Of a stretch of DNA of 13,387 bases, positions 1 through 5,748 are shown piece after piece (position 1 is the first letter of the stretch; every line of letters starts with the position of its first letter). Source of the stretch: Bog-756 sp038210245 (GTDB lineage Bacteria > Actinomycetota > Acidimicrobiia > Acidimicrobiales > RAAP-2); the NCBI GenBank assembly GCA_038210245.1, contig JBBQWW010000095.1, positions 1 to 13,387 on the forward strand, given 5' to 3'. Below the pieces are notes generated by a model. The model ran no database searches. It saw nothing but the letters and a program-made list of their open reading frames with translations, and was not told the origin of the DNA. The translations under genes were made by a program, and so were the position numbers.

Positions 1-1
1 C

Positions 2-1420
2 CGCGAGGATCCCACCGACAACGGCTACGCCCGACCGGTGGAAGGAGTGCTGGCCACGGTGGATGCCGCCCGCGGCGAGGTCCTCGACGTGCAGGACTTC
101 GGAGTGGTTCCCCTGCCCCCCGATCGGGGCAGCTACCTCCCTGAGGACCACGAACCCCTCCGGACGGGGCTACTGGCGCTGGATATCGTCCAGCGGGACG
201 GCCCCAGCTTCGCCCTGGACGGCAATCTCCTGACTTGGCAGCACTGGACGATGCGGGTGGCCATGGAGCCCCTCGAGGGGCTGGTCCTGCGCAGCATCGG
301 GTACGACGATGGAGGCCTCCGGACCATCCTCCACCGGGCCTCCATCAGCGAGATGGTCGTCCCCTACGGCGATCCCGGGCCCATGCACGGATGGAAGAAC
401 GCCTTCGACGTGGGTGAGTGGGGACTGGGCCGCATGGCCAACTCCCTGACCTTGGGCTGTGACTGCCTCGGGGAGATCACCTATCTGGACGCCGTCTTCT
501 CCAGCGAGCACGGCACGCCGTACGTGATCGAGAACGCCGTGTGCATCCACGAGGAGGACTACGGAATCCTCTGGAAGCACCACGACATGAACGCCGGTCG
601 CACCGAGGTGCGCCGGTCGCGGCGGCTGGTCGTCTCGTCCATTGCCACGGTGGGCAATTATGAATACGGCTTCTACTGGTACTTCTATCTCGACGGCACC
701 ATCCAGCACGAGGTGAAGCTGACCGGGATCATGTCCACCATGGCCCTGGAGCCAGGCCAGCAGCCCGAGTACGGCTCCGTGGTCGCCCCGGGGTTGGCGG
801 CACCCCTCCATCAACACCTGTTCTGTGCCCGACTGGACCTGGCCGTCGACGGGGATGTCAACGAGGCCTACGAAGTCACCTTCGAGAGTGTGCCCACGGG
901 CCAGGACAACCCGTGGGGCAACGCCTTCCGGCAGCAGGCCGTACGCCTCGAGTCGGAGATGGGGGCCCAGCGGGACGTAGAGCCGGCCAGCAGCCGCCAC
1001 TGGCGATTCGTCAATCCAGCCGTCACCAACGGGTTGGGCCGACCGGTGGCCTACAAGCTTCTGCCCGGGTCCACCCCCACCATGCTGGCCCAACCGGACT
1101 CAAGCATCGGCCAGCGGGCCGGCTTCGCTCGGCACAACCTGTGGGTGACACCCTTTGTCCCCGATGAGCGTCGGGCCGCCGGGGACTATCCCAACCAGCA
1201 CGCCGGCGGCGACGGCCTACCTCGGTGGACGGCCGCCGACCGCTCCTTGGTGGGCACCGAACTGGTGGCCTGGTACACCTTCGGCGTCACCCACTCACCC
1301 CGTCCCGAGGACTGGCCGGTGATGCCGGTGGAGTACTGCGGGTTCCACCTGATCCCGGTGGGCTTCTTCGACGGCAATCCTGCGCTCGACGTCCCACCCT
1401 CGGCCGACCACTGCCACTGA
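2..1420 (+). CDS. Copper-containing primary-amine oxidase, C-terminal part (5' end outside window)
   Basis: This enzyme oxidises primary amines to aldehydes, releasing ammonia and hydrogen peroxide, using copper and a self-made topaquinone cofactor. The frame is open from base 2 with no stop, so the N-terminal domains lie to the left. A GTG at 38 is in frame but is internal to the conserved domain, so it is not a believable start. Counting from that GTG as residue 1, the topaquinone precursor is Tyr208 in a GNYEYG context. The catalytic base is probably Asp124 (FDVGEW). The copper ligands are His258 and His260 (HQH) and His419 (THSPRPEDWP). The C-terminus ends in a short CH tail, as in Arthrobacter globiformis amine oxidase, to which the whole stretch is closely similar from memory. 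All cofactor and metal residues are present, so this part looks functional. Substrate preference and export cannot be judged without the N-terminus. Confidence 0.95.
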   Translation, partial: REDPTDNGYARPVEGVLATVDAARGEVLDVQDFGVVPLPPDRGSYLPEDHEPLRTGLLALDIVQRDGPSFALDGNLLTWQHWTMRVAMEPLEGLVLRSIGYDDGGLRTILHRASISEMVVPYGDPGPMHGWKNAFDVGEWGLGRMANSLTLGCDCLGEITYLDAVFSSEHGTPYVIENAVCIHEEDYGILWKHHDMNAGRTEVRRSRRLVVSSIATVGNYEYGFYWYFYLDGTIQHEVKLTGIMSTMALEPGQQPEYGSVVAPGLAAPLHQHLFCARLDLAVDGDVNEAYEVTFESVPTGQDNPWGNAFRQQAVRLESEMGAQRDVEPASSRHWRFVNPAVTNGLGRPVAYKLLPGSTPTMLAQPDSSIGQRAGFARHNLWVTPFVPDERRAAGDYPNQHAGGDGLPRWTAADRSLVGTELVAWYTFGVTHSPRPEDWPVMPVEYCGFHLIPVGFFDGNPALDVPPSADHCH

Positions 1421-1507
1421 AGAGGCGGCCGCCTGTGTCGGTAGGCCAGCCGTCGGACCTGATCCCACCGGTCCCCCCATCGGTGCCGTGAGAACCTAGG
1501 GCCCTGG

Positions 1508-1530
1508 ATCGGCGAGTCTCGCTCGCCGGT
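1508..1530 (+). terminator. Possible hairpin terminator after the amine oxidase gene
   Basis: A 9-bp stem (1508-1516 with 1522-1530, one G-U pair) closes a five-base loop (TCTCG), about 88 bases after the amine oxidase stop. No T-run follows, which is common for GC-rich actinobacterial hairpins. It sits between the oxidase stop and a separate promoter-like site for the next gene. A terminator role is inferred from structure and position only. Confidence 0.4.
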
Positions 1531-1579
1531 GGTCCCTCCTCCCTGGCCTGAGGTCCTCCAATTCACCTCGGCGGGTGCC

Positions 1580-1585
1580 TACAAT
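1580..1585 (+). promoter_or_regulatory. Possible -10 element of the small Cys4 gene
   Basis: TACAAT matches the bacterial -10 consensus at five of six bases and stands out in a GC-rich gap. It would put transcription start near 1592, giving a leader of about 38 bases before the start at 1630. No convincing -35 box lies at the expected distance: the bases near 1557-1562 match poorly. Confidence 0.4.
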
Positions 1586-1617
1586 CACACACGCGGAACA
1601 CGGCGGGCACCGGAAAA

Positions 1618-1622
1618 AGGAG
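1618..1622 (+). promoter_or_regulatory. Strong ribosome binding site of the small Cys4 gene
   Basis: AGGAG, preceded by an A-run (1614-1618), lies seven bases before the ATG at 1630. It is the clearest Shine-Dalgarno site in the window and is the main reason to accept the short reading frame that follows. Confidence 0.75.
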
Positions 1623-1629
1623 CTCCCGC

Positions 1630-1803
1630 ATGGCTACCACCATTCGACTCGACTACGGACAGTGCCCTTCCTGTGCCCGGGACGCGCTGCTCGAGACCAT
1701 CCATCGGACCGATGACGGTGCACCGCCTCGCATCCGCATCTCTCGGATCGAGTGCACCAACGAGGAGTGCCTGCACTACCTCACCGCACTGCAATCGCTG
1801 TGA
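1630..1803 (+). CDS. 57-residue Cys4 (putative zinc-binding) protein, unknown function
   Basis: I do not recognise the family. The product is 57 residues starting at ATG 1630, with an AGGAG site seven bases upstream and a TACAAT-like -10 about 45 bases upstream. It contains four cysteines as two pairs: Cys12 and Cys15 (CPSC) and Cys42 and Cys47 (CTNEEC), separated by 26 residues. This is the pattern of a small zinc ribbon or knuckle. There is no signal peptide or membrane segment, and the composition is mixed and soluble. The stop is 18 bases from the stop of the convergent PAP2 gene. The ribosome binding site and the cysteine spacing support a real gene. Zinc binding is inferred. A role in nucleic acid or protein binding would be usual for such small folds, but nothing here shows it. 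Confidence 0.7.
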   Translation: MATTIRLDYGQCPSCARDALLETIHRTDDGAPPRIRISRIECTNEECLHYLTALQSL

Positions 1804-1821
1804 TGTGAGTGCTGCACTGGT

Positions 1822-2592
1822 CTAACCGCGCTGCAGTGGCGACAGCTCCCGATCGGTCTCGGTCTCGGTCTCGGAGCGACGGGGCCGCGGCAGGTCGGCC
1901 AGCACATAGACCACAGCCACTCCCCATGTCGCCCCGATCAGCAGGCCCACGGTCACGTCACTGAACCAGTGCACGCCCAGGACCAGTCGAGACGTGGCCA
2001 CGGCCAGGGTGGGGATGGTCACGACGACCCATGGCCACCAGACACTCCAGGTGATGGCGGCCAGGCCAGCCAGGCTGAACAGCACCGCGGCACCGGCGGT
2101 GGCGTGACCAGAGGGGAACGAGGAGCTGGTCTCGTGGATGCCAGGGAGCGCCCCGGCCGACGGGTAGTCGGCGGTGGTCGGTCGGGGCCGGTGCACATAG
2201 GTCCGGGTGAGGTACACGAAGAATTCGGCTCCGAGGAACGCCGTCAGGGGAACGAGCGCCCGGGTTCGCTGACCGAAACCCCACATGATCAGGGCGATGA
2301 CCACGGTGATGGCGCCGAGGACGGGTGCATCACCAACAACAGCAATGGCCCGGGAGAGGCCCAGAAGTCCGCTGCGTTCGTGCAGGAACCACCGACCGAC
2401 CGTGTCGTCCCACCCCTGGGCCAACCCTCCCCCGTGCCGGCCCACCACACCGAGGCCAAGAAGGGCGAGTGCGGTGGCCAAGGCCAAGGCCACCGCGAGC
2501 AAGGTGAGAACGGCGCGAGCCGGGCGGTGACCGGGCGTGGGGTCAGCCTGTACGGGTGCGTGGGGCATGGAGTGGTCGAGCGGGACCGTCAT
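1822..2592 (-). CDS. PAP2-family membrane phosphatase
   Basis: PAP2 enzymes remove phosphate from lipid phosphates such as phosphatidic acid or undecaprenyl diphosphate, at or in the membrane. With the start at ATG 2592 the product has 256 residues. All three phosphatase motifs are visible: a K-x6-RP-like motif with Arg for Lys (Arg130, Arg137-Pro138), PSGH (160-163, His163 the proton donor), and SR-x5-H-x3-D (Ser201-Arg202, nucleophile His208, Asp212). About six hydrophobic segments are present, near residues 26-50, 90-106, 112-129, 165-183, 186-205 and 213-232. The start is uncertain. The frame runs back to 2847, but that stretch is Arg/Pro/Gly-rich and unlike a leader. ATGs at 2616, 2592 and 2568 all fit, and 2592 follows a weak GGTGGGG. 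A TCGGTC microsatellite encodes a Glu-Thr repeat in the C-terminal tail. The lipid substrate is unknown. Confidence 0.88.
   Translation of the reverse strand: MTVPLDHSMPHAPVQADPTPGHRPARAVLTLLAVALALATALALLGLGVVGRHGGGLAQGWDDTVGRWFLHERSGLLGLSRAIAVVGDAPVLGAITVVIALIMWGFGQRTRALVPLTAFLGAEFFVYLTRTYVHRPRPTTADYPSAGALPGIHETSSSFPSGHATAGAAVLFSLAGLAAITWSVWWPWVVVTIPTLAVATSRLVLGVHWFSDVTVGLLIGATWGVAVVYVLADLPRPRRSETETETDRELSPLQRG
1853..1870. repeat. Hexanucleotide TCGGTC x3 in the PAP2 3' end
   Basis: Three perfect tandem copies of TCGGTC, followed by a partial copy, encode alternating Glu-Thr on the minus strand. They lie in the predicted soluble C-terminal tail of the PAP2 protein. Copy-number change would stay in frame because the unit is two codons long. 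Confidence 0.8.
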
Positions 2593-2863
2593 TGGGAACG
2601 GAACCCCACCGCCCATCCTTGGCTGTCGTACCTGACGAACCCATGAAGGCCGCCGGAACCCCCGCTCGACCTGGCCGTCCAAGGCGCTAGAAGCGACCCC
2701 TCTGGGTCGCCGGAACGGTCGGGTCGGCGGGGCATCGGGTTCCCGCCGCCGCCTTCGGCCCGCCCATGGTCCCCATGGTCGCGGCCGGGGATGCCCGCAG
2801 ATCCCATGCCGCCACCGCCCTCCACGAGTACCCGTCGCTTCACGCATCGACGACGGGTACCGG

Positions 2864-2869
2864 TACCAT
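2864..2869 (+). promoter_or_regulatory. Probable leaderless promoter -10 (TACCAT) of the plus-strand crotonase
   Basis: TACCAT fits the actinobacterial TANNNT -10 pattern. Its end lies seven bases before the ATG at 2877, exactly where transcription would begin on that A and give a leaderless mRNA. No Shine-Dalgarno sequence precedes either candidate ATG (2868 or 2877), which agrees with this. A weak -35 candidate, TTCACG (2839-2844), lies 19 bases upstream. The element overlaps the 12-bp palindrome GGTACCGGTACC (2856-2867), which could be an operator. Inferred from pattern and spacing. Confidence 0.45.
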
Positions 2870-2876
2870 GGCCGCC

Positions 2877-3692
2877 ATGCCCGACCTCCAGTCCTTGCTG
2901 TACGAAGAAGCCGACGGTGTGGCGTGGGTCACCCTCAACCGGCCTGAGGCCCTCAACGCCTTCGACACCACCATGCAACGGGAGCTCCGTGAGCTCTGGC
3001 TGATGCTCCGCAAGAACGACGACGTTCGCTGCGTGGTCCTGACCGGAAGTGGCGAGAAGGCGTTCTGCACCGGCCTGGACCGCGAAGGTGTCGGCTCCTT
3101 CGACGACCTCCCCCCGGGAAAGCTTCCCGGGTACAACACTCCCTGGGACTTCGACGATCCGGGCAAGAGCGTCTGCCCCAAGTCGAACGACCTGTGGAAG
3201 CCGGTGATCGCCGCCGTCAACGGCATGGCCTGCGGCGGGGCCTTCTACATCCTCGGCGAAGTGGACTTCATCATCGCCGCCGAACACGCCACCTTCTTCG
3301 ATCCGCACGTCACCTACGGGATGCCGGCGGCGTTCGAACCCATCTACCTGCTGCACAAGATGCCGTTTCAAGAGGTGATGCGACTCTCGCTGCTGGGAGC
3401 CCACGAGCGTATGTCGGCCACCCGGGCCCACCAGATCGGCTTCATCTCCGAGGTCGTCCCGTCCGACGAACTCAAGGACCGCACGGCATGGGCGGCCCAA
3501 GCCATCGCCGACCAGCCGGCCCTGGCCGAGCAGGGGACCTTGCGGGCCCTGTGGATGGGACTCGAGGTCTCACGGCGGCAGGCCCTCGACCACGCATTCC
3601 TCTTCACCCACGTGGGCACGGACCGGGCCCTCCTCGAAGAGGGGCAGGAGCGGTTCACGACAGGAAAGCGGATCGAATGGCGGCTCCGCTGA
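2877..3692 (+). CDS. Crotonase-superfamily protein (enoyl-CoA hydratase/isomerase-like), atypical active site
   Basis: The product has 271 residues from ATG 2877, the normal length for a crotonase. An ATG at 2868 would add three residues, but 2877 fits a leaderless start. Crotonase landmarks are clear: LNRPEALNAFD (residues 20-30), the FCTGLD oxyanion-hole segment (63-68) and VNGMACGGAF (114-123). The C-terminus ends in the usual alpha-helical region. Aligned by eye with rat enoyl-CoA hydratase, the two catalytic glutamates are replaced: Glu144 by Tyr124 and Glu164 by His144 (in FFDPHVTYG). The fold therefore binds an acyl-CoA, but the reaction may not be simple hydration. Isomerase, hydrolase or retro-aldol-like chemistry are possible in this superfamily. 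It stands alone on the plus strand, divergent from the PAP2 gene, and a hairpin follows its stop. Its role in the minus-strand pathway is plausible but unproven. Confidence 0.88.
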   Translation: MPDLQSLLYEEADGVAWVTLNRPEALNAFDTTMQRELRELWLMLRKNDDVRCVVLTGSGEKAFCTGLDREGVGSFDDLPPGKLPGYNTPWDFDDPGKSVCPKSNDLWKPVIAAVNGMACGGAFYILGEVDFIIAAEHATFFDPHVTYGMPAAFEPIYLLHKMPFQEVMRLSLLGAHERMSATRAHQIGFISEVVPSDELKDRTAWAAQAIADQPALAEQGTLRALWMGLEVSRRQALDHAFLFTHVGTDRALLEEGQERFTTGKRIEWRLR

Positions 3693-3703
3693 GTCGATGA
3701 GCG

Positions 3704-3726
3704 GGGCCGACCGTGGGTGCCGGCCC
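3704..3726 (+). terminator. Possible hairpin terminator between convergent crotonase and thioesterase genes
   Basis: GGGCCG (3704-3709) pairs perfectly with CGGCCC (3721-3726) across an 11-base loop, which itself can form three more pairs. It begins 12 bases after the crotonase stop and is followed by a short T-containing stretch (3728-3735). It sits in the 82-bp gap between two convergent genes, where a terminator for one or both is expected. Confidence 0.45.
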
Positions 3727-3774
3727 TAGTGGTTTGCCCGGCGGGACCGAACGAGCCGTTGTGCCGATCGGCCT

Positions 3775-4665
3775 TCAGTGATCGGTGGGACCGGCATCAC
3801 GGATCATGTTCTCCTGTACGAACGAGGCCACTAGGCGTCCGTCCTGTGTAAAGACCTGTGCCGCTCCGTAGCTCGCCCCACGTCCGGCGTACGGACTCTC
3901 ATGGGCCAGGAGCAGCCACTCCCCGAAGGGCACCCGCTCGTGGAAGGTCAAGGTGTGGGACACCACGCCGGTGCCGATGTTGCGATGGGCCATGTTCTGC
4001 CCGATGCCGGCATGGGGGAGCATGGCCGTGCCGATGAGAAAGCCGTCGGTGCCGTAGGCCAACAGGGCCTGAGCCAAGGCCGATCCGTCGGGTCCTTCCG
4101 ACCCCGGTGGTAGCCGGACCCAGGCGAACAGCCGAGCGGGACGGACGGGTGCATCGGGATCCCAGGTGTTGACGCCATCGACGACCCGTAGATCACTCCC
4201 CGGGGCCAGGAGGCCGCCCTGGCCCGTGTCGATGGAGTCCTCGGGACCGGCCACATCGGGCATCTCGGGCTGGTGACGGATGAGGTCGGGGGCGTCGAGC
4301 CGGCGCAGGATGAGCCCCTGGGCGCAGACCCGGTCACCCTGGTGCACCGTCACCGAATGGCTCCCCATGGTGCGACCATCGTGGATCACGTCCACATCGA
4401 CCTCGATGGGGTTGGACAGTCGGGCGCTGCGGGCGAAGAGGGCGTGGATGGAGGCCACGTCCTTGTCCTCGGCCACCTGGTCCGACGCCAGGATCATCTG
4501 AGCCAGCAGCTGGCCCCCGTACACCACGTCCCGTGACGAGGGGTCCCCAACGCTGCCGGCCGTAAACCGGTTCCCCTCGCTGCGCTCGAGTCGAAAGGCC
4601 TCGGCCACTTGCTCTGCGGACGGGGTTGGCTCCGGGGACACGGCGTCCCCTGGGGTCGCGCTCAA
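3775..4665 (-). CDS. Acyl-CoA thioesterase II (TesB-like, double hotdog)
   Basis: TesB-type enzymes hydrolyse acyl-CoA to free acid and CoA in the cytoplasm. The product has 296 residues, close to the family's usual 285-300. It has two hotdog repeats. The first carries VYGGQLLAQ (48-56), and the second runs from about residue 190 with the FHERVPFGEWLL segment (241-252) and VASFVQENMIR near the end. Of the E. coli TesB triad, Asp207 (AYGTDGF) and Gln284 (FVQEN) can be matched. The Thr/Ser position aligns with Val234 or shifts to Ser236/Thr238, so it is unclear. The TTG start at 4665 overlaps the SDR stop by four bases, implying translational coupling. A GTG at 4641 with AGGGGA just upstream is a good alternative start. 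Its job is probably to release acids or recycle CoA when the catabolic pathway stalls (inference). Confidence 0.88.
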   Translation of the reverse strand: MSATPGDAVSPEPTPSAEQVAEAFRLERSEGNRFTAGSVGDPSSRDVVYGGQLLAQMILASDQVAEDKDVASIHALFARSARLSNPIEVDVDVIHDGRTMGSHSVTVHQGDRVCAQGLILRRLDAPDLIRHQPEMPDVAGPEDSIDTGQGGLLAPGSDLRVVDGVNTWDPDAPVRPARLFAWVRLPPGSEGPDGSALAQALLAYGTDGFLIGTAMLPHAGIGQNMAHRNIGTGVVSHTLTFHERVPFGEWLLLAHESPYAGRGASYGAAQVFTQDGRLVASFVQENMIRDAGPTDH

Positions 4666-5477
4666 AACCCGAAGGCGGACACGTCGAGCGTGCCCACTGA
4701 GAGAGCGGCCATGGTGCCACCGTCGGTCAGGATGGCCTCACCAGTGATGGCGGAGGCGGCCGGAGAGTTGAGGAAGACCAAAGGAGCCGCCTGCTCGTCT
4801 GGAGTCTGGCGATGGCCGAGCGGGATGGGGTAGTTGTCCATGAATGTCTTGCCCATCTGCTCCTCGAAGTCCGGCATCATCGGCGTGTCCGTAGGGCCGG
4901 GCAGCGTGCAGTTGATGCGGATGCCCTTCCCGGCGAGGGCCAAAGACTTCCACACCGTCCACACGATGATCACCTCCTTCGACGGCGCGTAGCCGCTGGC
5001 GATCTCATCGGGATGGTCCACCAGCCACTGCCGGCCGGCGGCGAACCCCTCCGTCGACACCAGGGGCAGCCACTTCTCGACATTGCCCTGCCAACCGGCC
5101 CCGGCACCAGACGAGATGCTGGCAATGGCGGAGCCGGGCTCCATCCGCTCCACCACCAGGTCAGCCAGGTGACGCTGACCTACGAAGTTGACCAGCATGG
5201 TGTCGAGGTCCGAGAACCGGCCGCCCGGAAGCCCTGCGCAGTTGAACAGGGCGTGGACGGTGCCACCGATGGAGTCGACGGCGATGGCCGTGGCGTCGGG
5301 GTCCATGAGGTCCACCGGGTGAAAGCTGGCCACCGGGATGGGCGGCTCCTTGAGGTCGATCACATGGATCTCGGCTCCGAGCGGTTCGAGCTGACGGACG
5401 GTGGCAGCTCCCATGCCCGCCCCTCCCCCGCCACAGACAATGACACGGCGTCCTTCGTACAGTCCGGTTGGACTCAC
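4662..5477 (-). CDS. Short-chain dehydrogenase/reductase, 3-alpha-hydroxysteroid dehydrogenase/carbonyl reductase type
   Basis: SDRs oxidise or reduce an alcohol/ketone pair with NAD(P). The 271-residue product has a Gly-rich Rossmann turn (residues 16-23, GGGGAGMG), which departs from the usual TGxxxGxG by lacking the Thr. It also has an Asp at the end of strand two (Asp41, suggesting NAD), NCAG (79-82), Asn97, Ser122/Ser123, and the catalytic pair Tyr163 and Lys167 (YAPSK). The layout from memory follows Comamonas 3-alpha-hydroxysteroid dehydrogenase/carbonyl reductase: a long insert between the Ser and Tyr motifs and an IRINCTLPGPTDTP segment. Relatives are often labelled coniferyl-alcohol dehydrogenase. 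The start is GTG 5477 with AAGGGGGA four bases upstream (5482-5489). It is the first gene of a two-gene unit with the thioesterase. The true substrate is unknown; an alicyclic or steroid-like alcohol is a reasonable guess. Confidence 0.88.
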   Translation of the reverse strand: MSPTGLYEGRRVIVCGGGGAGMGAATVRQLEPLGAEIHVIDLKEPPIPVASFHPVDLMDPDATAIAVDSIGGTVHALFNCAGLPGGRFSDLDTMLVNFVGQRHLADLVVERMEPGSAIASISSGAGAGWQGNVEKWLPLVSTEGFAAGRQWLVDHPDEIASGYAPSKEVIIVWTVWKSLALAGKGIRINCTLPGPTDTPMMPDFEEQMGKTFMDNYPIPLGHRQTPDEQAAPLVFLNSPAASAITGEAILTDGGTMAALSVGTLDVSAFGF

Positions 5478-5481
5478 ACGG

Positions 5482-5489
5482 TCCCCCTT
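5482..5489 (-). promoter_or_regulatory. Ribosome binding site of the SDR gene
   Basis: On the minus strand AAGGGGGA lies four bases before the GTG at 5477. It supports GTG as the real start, and the gene being translated independently of anything upstream. Confidence 0.65.
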
Positions 5490-5646
5490 CGTTGGCGTGC
5501 TGCTGTCGTCGGTGGTCGTCCCGTCACCGGGTAGACCACACCCGTACTCACGATCCCACGACCGCTCTGACCGAGGGCGGTCCGAGGGCCTCGAGCGGCA
5601 CTAGAGCGTCGAGATCCTGGAGTCGGTGGCGCCTCACGGTACACCA

Positions 5647-5682
5647 GGGGGTCGGGTGCGACCATGTCATTTCCCGACCCCC
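5647..5682. terminator. Perfect 10-bp GC-rich hairpin in the gap after the acyl-CoA dehydrogenase gene
   Basis: GGGGGTCGGG (5647-5656) and CCCGACCCCC (5673-5682) are perfect inverted repeats around a 16-base loop. The hairpin lies 67 bases past the acyl-CoA dehydrogenase stop, in the 271-bp gap before the SDR gene. It has no T-run on either side. The position suggests a terminator that separates two co-directional units, but an RNA-processing or protein-binding site is also possible. Apart from this, the gap (5478-5748) shows only two weak 5-bp inverted repeats, and I could not pick out a clear promoter for the SDR gene. Confidence 0.5.
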
Positions 5683-5748
5683 GCCCATATCCTTCACTGA
5701 CCGGCCGGCACGCTCATAGGAGCGAACGGAGATCGGCCCGTCGGACTG

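Noticed and set aside
38..40. GTG as the true start of the amine oxidase
   Set aside because: The frame stays open and the sequence stays family-like back to the window edge, and about a third of the usual protein length would be missing.
170..1093. A 307-residue open frame on the minus strand opposite the amine oxidase gene
   Set aside because: It lies antisense to conserved amine oxidase sequence, has low-complexity composition and has no recognisable motif.
2593..2847. N-terminal extension of the PAP2 frame to 2847
   Set aside because: The added residues are Arg/Pro/Gly-rich with no family counterpart. They would cover the intergenic region shared with the divergent crotonase promoter.
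3113..3131. Perfect 8-bp inverted repeat (CCCGGGAA, 3-base loop) inside the plus-strand crotonase
   Set aside because: It is within coding sequence for a Pro-Gly-Lys-Leu-Pro-Gly turn. It is most simply explained by codon choice, with nothing else around it suggesting a regulatory site.
2589..3500. A 303-residue minus-strand frame opposite the plus-strand crotonase, running into the PAP2 start region
   Set aside because: It has no motif, overlaps a well-supported crotonase on the other strand and has GC-driven composition.
3763..3772. 10-bp palindrome GCCGATCGGC just downstream of the thioesterase stop
   Set aside because: It has no loop, and it is short and likely by chance in GC-rich DNA. 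It sits at a 3' end, so an operator role is unlikely.
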